Counted from the first letter of the stretch, positions 1-7,421 are shown. The stretch is 21,485 nt of DNA from an uncultured Oscillospiraceae bacterium (GCA_958354085.1 CATWUX010000024.1:1-21485); one strand, 5' to 3'. The notes: generated by a model from the letters alone, not told the origin. A program made the numbers and translations.

Positions 1-645
1 GGCGGCGGTGCGGGACAAAACCGCCTCCGGCACGGGCAGTGCGTCGGTATGCGGATACATCCCGACCGGCGTGGCGTTGATCAGCAGATCCACGTCGCCG
101 TCCACCTCGTCCATTCGCACAATCGTATACTCCGCTTTGGGCACAAGCGACGTTACGAACGCGCGCAGTTCCTCGGCAAAGGGCAAATCCTGCTCGCGCA
201 CCGCGTTGACCAATGTGCAGCCGGCCAGTGCCGCCTCGCACGCAAACGTGCGCCCCACGCCGCCGCAGCCCAGCAGCACAACCCGCCCTTTCAGCGGCAC
301 GCCGCCGTCCCGCAGAGCGGACAGAAAGCCGTCCGCGTCGGTGTTATAGCCGACCGCGCCATCGGGCGTGACCGCAATGGTGTTGACCGACCGGTAGCGC
401 TGCGCGCGGCCGCTCAGGCGCGTCAGATACGGGATGACCGCCTGTTTGTGCGGAATGGTCACATTGAGGCCGTCCTGCTCGCGCAGCAAACGCGGCAGCT
501 GTTCGGGCAGCGCTTCGGGTGCGATATCCTGAAACCCGTATTCGGCCGTCCGTCCTTGCAGCGCAAACAGACGTTGATGCAGAAACGGTGATAAACTATG
601 CCCGATCGGGTGGCCGATCACGCAGCCGCGAAAACTGGTTTTCAT
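1..645 (-). CDS. aroE: Shikimate dehydrogenase (3' end outside window)
   Basis: Reduces 3-dehydroshikimate to shikimate with NADPH in the chorismate pathway (cytosolic). The visible 215 codons begin MKTSFRGCVIGHPIGHSLSP, the family's substrate-binding start (GxPxxHSxSP). They continue with NVTIPHK, whose Lys is the catalytic residue, and NTDADGF, which holds the paired Asp. The glycine-rich GCGGVGRTF then opens the Rossmann NADP-binding half. The start at 645 follows an AGGAGG site at 652-657 with good spacing. The last part of the C-terminal domain lies left of the window. The gene diverges from acpP. Family assignment is secure; AroE versus a paralogous quinate/shikimate dehydrogenase cannot be fully separated on a partial sequence. 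Confidence 0.93.
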   Translation of the reverse strand, partial: MKTSFRGCVIGHPIGHSLSPFLHQRLFALQGRTAEYGFQDIAPEALPEQLPRLLREQDGLNVTIPHKQAVIPYLTRLSGRAQRYRSVNTIAVTPDGAVGYNTDADGFLSALRDGGVPLKGRVVLLGCGGVGRTFACEAALAGCTLVNAVREQDLPFAEELRAFVTSLVPKAEYTIVRMDEVDGDVDLLINATPVGMYPHTDALPVPEAVLSRTAA

Positions 646-759
646 AGAAAGACCTCCTGACTTTTGATCCGAAAGAATGAAAAATGTCTCGGCTTGTCGT
701 ATGGACGCGGATTTATTTTTCTTTTTAAAAAGAATTCGTAAAATATTTGCAAAAGGTCA

Positions 760-788
760 TTGACAAATCACACAAATCCGCATAATAT
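760..788 (+). promoter_or_regulatory. Candidate promoter of acpP
   Basis: TTGACA at 760-765 is followed after 17 bases by TAATAT at 783-788. A second possible -10, TATACT at 810-815, lies downstream without a good -35. Either would give acpP a leader of roughly 90-115 bases. The region also holds whatever drives the divergent aroE, for which I see no clear promoter. Confidence 0.4.
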
Positions 789-909
789 TTTGGTGTAGTC
801 GCTTTTGTGTATACTACTATAGCACAACGGCGCGGCGCTGTCCATTCCCGGACGGTCATTTTGCGGTACTTTTGCCGCGCACAATATATTTTTTGGAAGG
901 ATGAGCTGG

Positions 910-1137
910 ATGGTACTCGAAAAGGTAAAGGTTATTCTCAGCAGCCAGTTTGATGTTGAGGAGGACAGCATTACCATGGACACCAACATTGCCGATGATC
1001 TGGGCGCAGATTCGCTGGATGTTGTGGATATGCTGATGTCGCTGGAAGATGAGTTTGACGTTGAAATCCCGGACGAGGAAATTGAAAAGATCCGCACCGT
1101 TGGCGAACTGGTTGCGTATATCGAAGAAAATATGTAA
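910..1137 (+). CDS. acpP: Acyl carrier protein
   Basis: Small acidic carrier of fatty-acid synthesis. The acyl chain is held on a 4'-phosphopantetheine attached to the Ser of the GADSLD motif (codons around 1006-1023), which is intact. The 75-residue product starting MVLEKVKVIL matches the usual family length. An in-frame ATG at 901 directly abuts the GGAAGG ribosome site (895-900), leaving no spacer; ATG 910 leaves 9 bases, so 910 is chosen. The gene stands alone between divergent aroE and a terminator. No other fatty-acid genes are adjacent, so it could be a dedicated rather than the main ACP, but the sequence is typical of the housekeeping one. Confidence 0.93.
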   Translation: MVLEKVKVILSSQFDVEEDSITMDTNIADDLGADSLDVVDMLMSLEDEFDVEIPDEEIEKIRTVGELVAYIEENM

Positions 1138-1150
1138 TGCTTGGTGTTGA

Positions 1151-1194
1151 AAGCATGACGCTGCCGTCTTTTGACGGTGCCGTCATGCTTTTTT
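1151..1194 (+). terminator. Terminator of acpP
   Basis: AAGCATGACG (1151-1160) pairs perfectly with CGTCATGCTT (1181-1190). An inner CCGTC/GACGG pair closes a TTTT loop, and the stem runs into a T tract on the plus strand. Confidence 0.85.
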
Positions 1195-1208
1195 CATACG
1201 CACAGCAA

Positions 1209-1243
1209 AGCCGCCCTGCCGGTTACGGCAGGGCGGCTGTTTT
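1209..1243 (-). terminator. Hairpin terminator of the purine permease, probably bidirectional
   Basis: A perfect 13-bp stem (1209-1221 with 1226-1238) has a GTTA loop. It lies just past the stop of the minus-strand permease. Short T runs follow on both strands (TTTT on plus, TTTGCTG on minus), so it may insulate the convergent acpP as well. Confidence 0.7.
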
Positions 1244-1264
1244 ACAGCGTTGTAAAAAGGGGCA

Positions 1265-2671
1265 TCAGATCACCATCGTGATAATGCGCAGGATAAAGAG
1301 CGCAGCCGCCACATACATAACCGGATGGATCTCCTTAATCTTGCCGGAGACAATCTTCAGGATAACCCAGGTCAGCATGCCGAACATGATGCCGTTCGCA
1401 ATGGAATAGGTGAAGGGCATCATCACGATCGCAACGAAGCCGCCCAGCGTACCCGCCATGTCGTCGTCGAATTTCATCTTCAGCACGGAGGACATCATGA
1501 GCATACCCACGATCACCAGAGCCGGCGCGGTTGCAAACGACGGAATCGCCAGGAAGATCGGGGACAGGAACAGGGACAGAATGAACATCACCGCTGTGGT
1601 CACCGCTGTCAGACCGGTACGGCCGCCTTCCGCGACACCGGCGGAGCTTTCCACATAGCTGGTAACGGTCGAAGTACCGAGGCAGGCGCCCGCCACTGTA
1701 CCGATCGCATCCGACATCAGCGCACGGCCCGCTTTCGGCAGCTTGCCGTCCTTGTCCAGCAGGTTGCCCTTGTCCGCAACACCGATCAAGGTGCCAACCG
1801 TGTCAAACAGGTCGACAAACAGGAAGGAGAACACGATAACGGCGAAATTCATGACGTTCTTCGCCACATAGCTGAAGTCAAATTGGAAGAAGGTCGGAGC
1901 CAGCGAGGGGGGCAGCAGAGCCGCGGCGCCCTTGTTGGCAAAATCGAAGGACGGGATCAGCGAATACACGCCGGCAGCCGGATCGACCACATACCAGCCG
2001 GTCAGCTCCGCCACGATACCCAGAACCCAGGTGATCAAAATTCCCCACAGGATCGCGCCCTTGACCTTATAATACATCATGGTCGCAATAACCAGCAGGC
2101 CGACGATCGCCAGAACAAAGCCCGGGGTTTTGATATCCCCCATCGCCACCAGCGTATCGGAAACCGCGTTGCCGCCCACAACATACGCGTCTGACTTAAC
2201 AATGCCGGCGCCTTTCAGGCCGATGAGCGTGATGAACAGACCGATACCGGCCGTGATACCGTATTTCAGGTTCGCCGGAACCGTGTTGACCAGCGTCTCA
2301 CGGAATTTGAACAGGGACAGGATGATGAAGATGATACCTTCGACCAAGATGGCCGTCAGCGCAACCTTCCACGGATCGTTAATACCCTGCGCCGCCAATT
2401 CGGTGCAAACGGTAAACGCAAAGTAGGCGTTCAGGCCCATGCCGGAAGCAAGCGCGACCGGATAGTTGGCAAACACGCCCATGATGATGGTGGCAAACGC
2501 CGCGGACACCGCCGTCGCGGTGAACACAGCGCCCTGATCCATACCGGCCGCCGCCAGCATGCTGGGGTTTACAGCCAGAATGTACGCCATGGCAAGGAAC
2601 GTCGTGATACCGGCAATAATTTCGGTTTTCACAGTTGTGCCGTTTTCTTTCAGCTTAAACAGCTTTTCCAT
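1265..2671 (-). CDS. pbuG: NCS2/AzgA-type guanine-hypoxanthine permease
   Basis: A 468-residue polytopic membrane protein that imports purine bases with protons. Family signs: the N-terminal KTEIIAGITTFLAMAYILAVNP, broken here only by length; the FVDLFDTVGTLIGVAD segment near residue 285; and the SSAGVAEGGRTGLTA signature near residue 340, typical of the AzgA branch (PbuG/PbuO, GhxP, AdeQ). Hydrophobic segments run almost end to end, as expected for 12-14 helices. The ATG at 2671 follows GGAGGG. The leader holds a guanine riboswitch and terminator (2734-2837), which supports guanine/hypoxanthine rather than adenine as substrate. The symbol is by family; orthology to B. subtilis pbuG versus pbuO is not settled. 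Confidence 0.9.
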   Translation of the reverse strand: MEKLFKLKENGTTVKTEIIAGITTFLAMAYILAVNPSMLAAAGMDQGAVFTATAVSAAFATIIMGVFANYPVALASGMGLNAYFAFTVCTELAAQGINDPWKVALTAILVEGIIFIILSLFKFRETLVNTVPANLKYGITAGIGLFITLIGLKGAGIVKSDAYVVGGNAVSDTLVAMGDIKTPGFVLAIVGLLVIATMMYYKVKGAILWGILITWVLGIVAELTGWYVVDPAAGVYSLIPSFDFANKGAAALLPPSLAPTFFQFDFSYVAKNVMNFAVIVFSFLFVDLFDTVGTLIGVADKGNLLDKDGKLPKAGRALMSDAIGTVAGACLGTSTVTSYVESSAGVAEGGRTGLTAVTTAVMFILSLFLSPIFLAIPSFATAPALVIVGMLMMSSVLKMKFDDDMAGTLGGFVAIVMMPFTYSIANGIMFGMLTWVILKIVSGKIKEIHPVMYVAAALFILRIITMVI

Positions 2672-2733
2672 AATTACCCTCCAATATTTTTCTTTTATTC
2701 AGCGGATCCCCGCAAAATAACAAGGAAAACGAT

Positions 2734-2766
2734 AAAAAGACGACAAAAAACACTTTTTTTGTCGTC
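2734..2766 (-). terminator. Riboswitch-controlled terminator
   Basis: A perfect 12-bp stem (2739-2750 with 2755-2766; GACGACAAAAAA on one side) is followed on the minus strand by five T. It lies between the purine aptamer and the permease start, overlapping the region just 3' of aptamer P1, as in ligand-off transcriptional switches. Confidence 0.85.
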
Positions 2767-2772
2767 ACCAAT

Positions 2773-2837
2773 CCAATAGTCACCCGTTTACGGCGGGTGG
2801 TAGAAACCTCGTGTCCATATCACACAGTTATATTGGC
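2773..2837 (-). promoter_or_regulatory. Guanine riboswitch aptamer
   Basis: Read on the minus strand, P1 is GCCAAT/ATTGG followed by the J1/2 TATAAC. The P2 loop carries GATATGG. J2/3 is GTTTCTACC, P3 is CACCCG/CGGGTG around the CCGTAAA loop, and J3/1 is GACTA. These are the conserved elements of the purine riboswitch. The C in GACTA corresponds to C74, which selects guanine (and hypoxanthine) rather than adenine. It should turn the permease off by allowing the terminator to form when ligand is bound. Confidence 0.95.
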
Positions 2838-2876
2838 AACTCTATTCAATTTCTTACAAATTCAAAAGACGCTTTT

Positions 2877-2905
2877 ATTTTACAAACATCGCGCGGGTTT
2901 GTCAA
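2877..2905 (-). promoter_or_regulatory. Promoter of the riboswitch-permease transcript
   Basis: On the minus strand TTGACA (2900-2905) and TAAAAT (2877-2882) are separated by exactly 17 bases. Transcription would begin about 30 bases before the aptamer. Confidence 0.8.
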
Positions 2906-2963
2906 GGAAATTTCAAAATTTATTCATAAAAAATGCACATTCCCTGTTTTCCTTTCCAAACGG

Positions 2964-3000
2964 CAAAAATTCGTCCGGCGCTGTTCGGCGCCGGACGAAT
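2964..3000 (-). terminator. Terminator after the YitT-family gene
   Basis: A perfect 13-bp stem (2969-2981 with 2988-3000) with a 6-base loop is followed on the minus strand by TTTTT (2964-2968). It ends the obgE-mrnC-yitT transcription unit. Confidence 0.9.
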
Positions 3001-3006
3001 AAACGG

Positions 3007-3876
3007 TCAACCTTTTTTCTTAAAGCCTTCGCCCAGCACCTCATCGGTGGATACCACGATGATGAAGGCGTTCGGGTCGCTCTCCTGCACCAGCAGGCGG
3101 AGCTGATACACTTCCGAACGGCGCACGGCGCACAGCAGCACCTGCTGTTGATCGCCCGTATAGGCGCCGGTGGCGTTCAGCTTGGTCACGCCGCGTGCCA
3201 TGACCTCCAGAATTTTCTGCGTGACCGCCTGCTCCTGCTTGGTCATGATCAGCAGCATCTTCCCCTTTTCGCTGCCGTAGATCAGCCCATCCATCACGCT
3301 GGTGGAGACATAGATGAGCACCATCGCGTACAGGGCACTCTCCACATTGCGGTAAACGATCGCGGCAATGATCACGACGACCGCGTCCACCAACAGGATC
3401 AGCCGGCCGATGGGGATATGATGCAGCTTGCGTTCCAGCAAACGGGCGGCAATCTCGCTGCCGCCTGTTGTGGCGCCGCGCATATAGATCAGCCCCAGTC
3501 CCGCGCCGGACAGCACGCCGCCGAACAGCGCGGTCAGCACCATATCACCGGTAAAGACCGGCAGAAACGGGGCGGTCAAGTCGATGATGGCGGAGGACAG
3601 GGTGGTGACGAGCATAGTGCGCAGGGTAAACTCCCGTCCCAGCTTGCGCCAGGAAGCGACAAACAGCGGCAGATTCATCAGGACGATCGCGATACCGACC
3701 GGAATGTGAAACAGGAAATTGAGCAGGGTTGCCACACCGGTCACGCCGCCCGGCACCAGCTGGTTCGGGACGGTAAAGCAGTTGATGGCCGCGGCATACA
3801 GCACGCAGCCCAACAAATAAAACGCCATATCCAGCGACCAGCGCCGCACGGTCGCTTTGGTGATTTTCGTGCGCAA
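3007..3876 (-). CDS. YitT family membrane protein (DUF161 + DUF2179)
   Basis: A 289-residue protein with about five or six N-terminal membrane segments (residues ~15-205). The conserved features are FTVPNQLVPGGVTGVA, with its PGG turn, and RGATTGGSEIAARLL. A soluble C-terminal DUF2179 domain follows (residues ~225-285). The biochemical role of the family is not established; transport is often suggested. The start is TTG at 3876, chosen because GGAGGTG lies 7 bases upstream and no better start exists. It follows mrnC by 60 bases in the same direction and is closed by a strong terminator, so it is probably the last gene of the obgE unit. Confidence 0.88.
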   Translation of the reverse strand: MRTKITKATVRRWSLDMAFYLLGCVLYAAAINCFTVPNQLVPGGVTGVATLLNFLFHIPVGIAIVLMNLPLFVASWRKLGREFTLRTMLVTTLSSAIIDLTAPFLPVFTGDMVLTALFGGVLSGAGLGLIYMRGATTGGSEIAARLLERKLHHIPIGRLILLVDAVVVIIAAIVYRNVESALYAMVLIYVSTSVMDGLIYGSEKGKMLLIMTKQEQAVTQKILEVMARGVTKLNATGAYTGDQQQVLLCAVRRSEVYQLRLLVQESDPNAFIIVVSTDEVLGEGFKKKG

Positions 3877-3936
3877 AAGCCGTCACCTCCGGTTTGAAAT
3901 CGAGAACACAGCGGGCGGAAAGGAACCGCGACGATA

Positions 3937-4341
3937 CTATTTTTCTCTTGGGAGCATGGTAGTAGTATCCCCCATGATTTGCCCGAATATTTCCCGAATG
4001 CGGGAAATTCGGCCGGATAAGTACAGATAGCCGAACAGGGCTTCCAGGCCGGTCGCGCGGTGGTAGTCGCTGCCGCTGCGGGCGGTGTGCGCGTTGCGCC
4101 CCCGCTTGTAGGCGGCGGTTTCCTCCTCGGTCAGCGTGGACAGCACACGCTCGATCGCCTCCGCCTGCGCTTCGGCGCGCACCATGCCCACCGCCATTTT
4201 ATGCAGGTCATTGGCCGGCCTATTCGCTTGACAGGCTAATCTTTCGCGCACCAGCAGCTCGTACACGCCGTCTCCCACAAACGCCAACGTCAGCGGGCTC
4301 ATTGTGCGCACGTCTACCTCCATCGGATACAATCGCTCCAT
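3937..4341 (-). CDS. mrnC: Mini-ribonuclease III
   Basis: A double-strand-specific RNase with only the catalytic RNase III domain. In Bacillota it trims 23S rRNA precursor ends. The 134-residue length is right for the family. The signature TLAFVGDGVYELLVRERL contains the metal-binding Asp (residue 24). YHRATGLEALFGYLYL contains the second acidic cluster (Glu100). KRGRN (residues 80-83) is also conserved. No dsRNA-binding domain follows, as expected. It lies 37 bases after obgE in the same direction. ATG 4341 is preceded by AAAGGA. An in-frame ATG at 4323 is possible but lacks a site. Confidence 0.93.
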   Translation of the reverse strand: MERLYPMEVDVRTMSPLTLAFVGDGVYELLVRERLACQANRPANDLHKMAVGMVRAEAQAEAIERVLSTLTEEETAAYKRGRNAHTARSGSDYHRATGLEALFGYLYLSGRISRIREIFGQIMGDTTTMLPREK

Positions 4342-4378
4342 AGGATCATCCTTTTACAATTCGTATTATAAATATCGT

Positions 4379-5650
4379 TTAGTACACAAAGTCAAATTCA
4401 AAATCGTAAATGCTGACGGTATCGCCCTCCTGCACACCGGCTTTCACCAGCGCGTCGATGACGCCGGCGCTTTGCAGCACACGCTCGAAATATTGCAGGC
4501 TTTCGTAATCGTCAAAATTGATGCCGCGCATTACGCGCAGTAGCCATTCGCCCTCCACGAAATAGACGCCGTCGTGGTTGGAAACGGTGACGGAACGGTC
4601 GGTCAGGCTTTCCGTGTCGACCGGCGCTTCCGGCTCCGGCTCATACGCGCGGATGGGCGGCAGCTGGGCGAGCAGCTGGGAGCAGCGCTTGACAACGGCG
4701 TCGGTCCCGTGGGCGATCGCCGCCATCATGGGGAAGAACTCATACCCCTGCTCCCGCATAGCGGCGGCAAACGCCTCCACCTGCGCGTCGTCGGTCAGAT
4801 CGCATTTATTGCCCGCCACGATCATGGGACGGGACGCAAGCTCGGGATTAAACTGCTTCAGCTCGCGGTTGATGGTAGCGAAATCCTCCAGCGGACCGCG
4901 CCCCTCACTGCCGGACACGTCCACGACATGCACCAGCAGGCGGCAGCGCTCCACATGGCGCAGAAAATCGTGGCCGAGGCCCACCCCCTCGCTCGCGCCC
5001 TCGATCACGCCGGGGATGTCGGCCATCACAAAGGAGGCGCCTTCCGCGACGCGCACCACGCCCAGCACCGGGGTGATGGTGGTGAAGTGGTAATTGGCGA
5101 TTTCGGGCTTGGCCTGACTGACAACGGAAATGAGCGTGGATTTGCCCACGTTCGGAAAGCCCACCAAGCCGACGTCCGCGAGCAGCTTCAGCTCCAGCCG
5201 CAGCTCATAGGCTTCGCCGGGAATGCCCGGCTTGGCAAAACGCGGCACCTGCCGGGTGGGGGTTGCAAAATGGCTGTTGCCCCAGCCGCCGCGCCCGCCG
5301 CGTGCGGCGACAAACGGCTCGTCGCCGGACATATCCGCCATCAGGCGGCCGGTTTCGTTATCGTAAATGAGCGTGCCGCGCGGCACGGGGATCACGCAGT
5401 CCGCGCCGTTTCGCCCAAAGCAGCGTTTGGCGCCGCCCTGTCCGCCCGGCTCGGCAGCGAATTTGCGCTTATAGCGGAAATCCGCAAGCGTGTTGTTGCC
5501 GTCCTGCGCGACAAACACAATGTTGCCGCCCTTGCCGCCGTCACCGCCGTCCGGGCCGCCCGCCGCCACGTATTTTTCGCGGTGGAAGGTGACGGCGCCG
5601 TTGCCGCCGTCGCCCGCTTTGACTTTTATGGTTGCTTTATCAATAAACAT
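4379..5650 (-). CDS. obgE: GTPase Obg
   Basis: A ribosome-associated GTPase acting in 50S subunit assembly and stress response. At 423 residues it has all three family domains. The glycine-rich Obg fold comes first (residues 1-158, e.g. AGDGGNGAVTFHREKYVAAG). The G domain follows, with P-loop GFPNVGKST (164-172), switch DIPGVIEGAS (211-220) and NKCD (281-284). A C-terminal OCT domain ends in YDFEFDFVY. The reading frame is open to 5764, but the family start MFIDKATIKVKAGDGG is ATG 5650, preceded by AAAGGACAGGG, so the upstream 38 codons are not used. A terminator separates it from rpmA, so it must have its own promoter, which I could not identify. Confidence 0.96.
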   Translation of the reverse strand: MFIDKATIKVKAGDGGNGAVTFHREKYVAAGGPDGGDGGKGGNIVFVAQDGNNTLADFRYKRKFAAEPGGQGGAKRCFGRNGADCVIPVPRGTLIYDNETGRLMADMSGDEPFVAARGGRGGWGNSHFATPTRQVPRFAKPGIPGEAYELRLELKLLADVGLVGFPNVGKSTLISVVSQAKPEIANYHFTTITPVLGVVRVAEGASFVMADIPGVIEGASEGVGLGHDFLRHVERCRLLVHVVDVSGSEGRGPLEDFATINRELKQFNPELASRPMIVAGNKCDLTDDAQVEAFAAAMREQGYEFFPMMAAIAHGTDAVVKRCSQLLAQLPPIRAYEPEPEAPVDTESLTDRSVTVSNHDGVYFVEGEWLLRVMRGINFDDYESLQYFERVLQSAGVIDALVKAGVQEGDTVSIYDFEFDFVY

Positions 5651-5784
5651 AGAATACCCTGTCCTTTCGGTTTTCGCCCTTGTCCGGACGCCGAAACCGG
5701 TCATTTCCCGTTTGACGATAGTATCGGTTGTTCCGCCGCCGTTTATCCGGCGGCGTGCTGACACGGCCCGTTCCCTCCGGGAAC

Positions 5785-5819
5785 AAAAAATCCCCGCCGG
5801 CGTCAGCGGCAGGGATTTT
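5785..5819 (-). terminator. Terminator of the rplU-prp-rpmA operon
   Basis: The stem AAAATCCC/GGGATTTT (5787-5794 with 5812-5819) continues into GCCG/CGGC across one mismatch, with a 7-base loop. On the minus strand it ends in TTTTTT. It lies directly after the rpmA stop. Confidence 0.88.
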
Positions 5820-5827
5820 CATCGTTC

Positions 5828-6112
5828 TTATTGCTCGACAGCGTAAACGCTGACGCGCTTGCGGTCTTTGCCCATGCGCTCGAACCGAACGGTGCCGTCC
5901 GCCTTGGCAAACAGCGTATCGTCGGAACCGATGCCCACGTTCTCACCGGGATGAATGTGCGTACCGCGCTGACGCACCAAAATATTGCCGGCCAGTACGA
6001 ACTGCCCGTCGGCACGTTTGACGCCCAAACGCTTGGACTCGGAATCACGACCGTTTTTCGTGGAGCCGACGCCCTTCTTGTGAGCAAACAGCTGGATGTT
6101 TATTTTCAACAT
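5828..6112 (-). CDS. rpmA: Ribosomal protein bL27 with cleavable N-terminal extension
   Basis: A 94-residue 50S subunit protein whose mature N-terminus reaches the peptidyl-transferase centre. The start MLKINIQLFAHKKGVGSTKN carries the Bacillota extension that the Prp protease removes after the Phe of the LFA motif, exposing AHKKG. The prp gene is directly upstream. The body (GRDSESKRLGVKRADGQFV, then GNILVRQRGTHIHPG) is canonical. ATG 6112 follows GGAGGTG, which lies inside the last codons of prp; the gap to the prp stop is only 4 bases, suggesting coupled translation. A longer frame to 6136 is rejected. Confidence 0.97.
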   Translation of the reverse strand: MLKINIQLFAHKKGVGSTKNGRDSESKRLGVKRADGQFVLAGNILVRQRGTHIHPGENVGIGSDDTLFAKADGTVRFERMGKDRKRVSVYAVEQ

Positions 6113-6116
6113 ATCG

Positions 6117-6434
6117 TTACACCTCCGTAATTTCAACCTGAATGTATTGGGGATACTGCTTCTGCAGCTCGGTCATGTGCAGCCGGAACCCGGCCAAGAT
6201 CGCCGCGCAGCGCTCGATATCCGCTTCCTCCACCACAAGTTCCAGATACGCGTCCTGCGTCTCAATCGCCGCGGGGCAGCCGAGGATGTCGGTGATGGTG
6301 TTGGCGGTCATATACGCCGCGGAGGAAACCGCCGCGCATACGATATCGTAGCCGGCGTCATCGGCATCACAATGATCCGACAGCCGGAAACCGCACAGAG
6401 AACCTTTTTTCACCAAAAAGACAGCGCGCGTCAT
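6117..6434 (-). CDS. prp: Ribosomal-processing cysteine protease Prp
   Basis: Cleaves the N-terminal extension from bL27 before ribosome assembly. The 105-residue length matches the family (YsxB/DUF464). The catalytic pair is in place: His21 in the SDHCD turn and Cys33 in GYDIVCAAVSS, the same 12-residue spacing as described for the staphylococcal enzyme (His22/Cys34). It is translated from ATG 6434, whose first base is the last base of the rplU TAA (TAATG overlap), and it is followed by its substrate's gene. Confidence 0.94.
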   Translation of the reverse strand: MTRAVFLVKKGSLCGFRLSDHCDADDAGYDIVCAAVSSAAYMTANTITDILGCPAAIETQDAYLELVVEEADIERCAAILAGFRLHMTELQKQYPQYIQVEITEV

Positions 6435-6787
6435 TATTCCGCCGCAGCTTCTTCGGTTTTCGCAGCCTTCGGCGCTTTGGCGTTGATAACGTCGATCTGC
6501 ACCTTGGTGAAGGGCTGACGATGACCCAGCTTGCGCTGGCTGCCCTTTTTGGGACGATAGGTGAACACCGTGATTTTCTTTGCTTTGCCGTTCTTGAGAA
6601 CGCGGGCTTCCACAGAAGCGCCTTTGACATAGGGAGCGCCGACCTTCAGCTCTTTGTCGTTGTGGAGAGCCACAACCTGCTCGAAGGTGACCTTGGTTTC
6701 CTCGGCCGCATCCAGCTTTTCAATGTACAGAACGTCGCCGTTTTGCACCTTGTACTGCTTGCCGCCGGTTTCGATAATTGCGTACAT
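6434..6787 (-). CDS. rplU: Ribosomal protein bL21
   Basis: A 117-residue 23S rRNA-binding protein of the 50S subunit. The start MYAIIETGGKQYKVQNGDVL and the C-terminal block YRPKKGSQRKLGHRQPFTKV are family hallmarks. A short Ala/Glu-rich tail follows. The open frame extends to 6865 but that part is untranslated leader; ATG 6787 has AGGTG 8 bases upstream. First gene of the operon rplU-prp-rpmA, the standard Bacillota order, with a strong promoter and a structured leader. Confidence 0.96.
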   Translation of the reverse strand: MYAIIETGGKQYKVQNGDVLYIEKLDAAEETKVTFEQVVALHNDKELKVGAPYVKGASVEARVLKNGKAKKITVFTYRPKKGSQRKLGHRQPFTKVQIDVINAKAPKAAKTEEAAAE

Positions 6788-6821
6788 GAGACAGGCACCT
6801 GCCTTTTTCTTCAGACTCGCT

Positions 6822-6863
6822 GTTCCCCAGGCGGAGCAAGGCTCGCTTAAAAAAGCCCGGAAC
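6822..6863 (-). ncRNA. Structured leader of rplU (candidate L21 leader)
   Basis: On the minus strand the leader contains GTTCC GGGC pairing with GCCT-GG-GGAAC (6855-6863 with 6822-6832), a long stem with a two-base bulge. It encloses smaller possible hairpins, GCTT/AAGC and GAGC/GCTC. It starts about 8 bases after the predicted transcription start and ends some 35 bases before the rplU ATG. Autoregulatory L21 leaders are known upstream of rplU in Bacillota. I cannot confirm membership of that RNA family without a covariance search. Confidence 0.42.
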
Positions 6864-6877
6864 AAGCGGCAACCGTC

Positions 6878-6906
6878 ATTTTATCATGAATTGGCGTGCT
6901 TGTCAA
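6878..6906 (-). promoter_or_regulatory. Promoter of rplU-prp-rpmA
   Basis: TTGACA (6901-6906) and TAAAAT (6878-6883), read on the minus strand, are spaced by exactly 17 bases. The -35 box lies 3 bases beyond the stop of the upstream thioesterase gene. Confidence 0.85.
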
Positions 6907-6909
6907 CAC

Positions 6910-7317
6910 TTATTTTGCGCCGGCGGCGTTATCGCGGCGTTCGGCCGCTTTTTGCAGGAAACGGTCGCGTTTGACGCTGCACCGCTCGTGGATGCCCTCG
7001 CCGATCACACCGGCTTCATCATACGCGGTGACGCGGAACACGAAGCGCCGGCCGTCGCTTTCGACCAGCTCCGCTTCGGCGCGCACCCGCGTGCCCTCCA
7101 GCGTGGGGGCGGTGTGCGTGATATTGACCAGCGTGCCGACCGTCGTCACGCCCTCCGGCAGGGCGGGAGCGATCAGCTGCATGGCGGCATATTCCATCAG
7201 CGCGATCATAAACGGCGTAGCAAACACATCCACGGTGCCGCTTTTCAGGCTGCTGGCAAGCTGCGATTTTCCCACCGTAAGCGTTTCCGTATGGCGGGTT
7301 CCGATGGGCATTTCCAT
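6910..7317 (-). CDS. FlK-like hot-dog thioesterase
   Basis: A 135-residue single hot-dog protein. The sequence VDVFATPFMIALMEYAAM matches the fluoroacetyl-CoA thioesterase (FlK)-like family. The triad described for FlK (Thr42, Glu50, His76) has counterparts at Thr34, Glu42 and His68 with identical spacing (8 and 26 residues). The family is widespread in gut Clostridia, where the natural substrate is unknown, so fluoroacetyl-CoA should not be assumed. ATG 7317 follows AGGAGG at 8 bases. The gene has its own promoter (7353-7381) and ends just before the rplU promoter. Confidence 0.85.
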   Translation of the reverse strand: MEMPIGTRHTETLTVGKSQLASSLKSGTVDVFATPFMIALMEYAAMQLIAPALPEGVTTVGTLVNITHTAPTLEGTRVRAEAELVESDGRRFVFRVTAYDEAGVIGEGIHERCSVKRDRFLQKAAERRDNAAGAK

Positions 7318-7352
7318 AGGAAAAACCTCCTGTATATATAAAAGGTAAAAAT

Positions 7353-7381
7353 AGTATAGCGTTTTTCAGAAGAAATTACAA
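7353..7381 (-). promoter_or_regulatory. Promoter of the thioesterase gene
   Basis: On the minus strand TTGTAA (7376-7381), a 17-base spacer and TATACT (7353-7358). The leader is short, about 28 bases. Confidence 0.65.
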
Positions 7382-7421
7382 GCGCTGTTTACAATTTCGC
7401 CATGCCGTGCGCGGCTTTTTA

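Noticed and set aside
2773..2837. Adenine-specific riboswitch
   Set aside because: J3/1 reads GACTA, not GATTA, so the specificity base is C.
2797..3897. Long plus-strand open frame opposite the YitT gene
   Set aside because: Antisense shadow of a GC-rich gene; His/Gln-rich product with no ribosome site, and it crosses the riboswitch, promoter and terminator.
4574..5761. Long plus-strand open frame opposite obgE
   Set aside because: Shadow of the obgE reading frame; low-complexity His/Arg/Ala product without a ribosome site.
5651..5764. Longer obgE start
   Set aside because: The family start is at 5650 with a ribosome site; the upstream codons have no resemblance to Obg.
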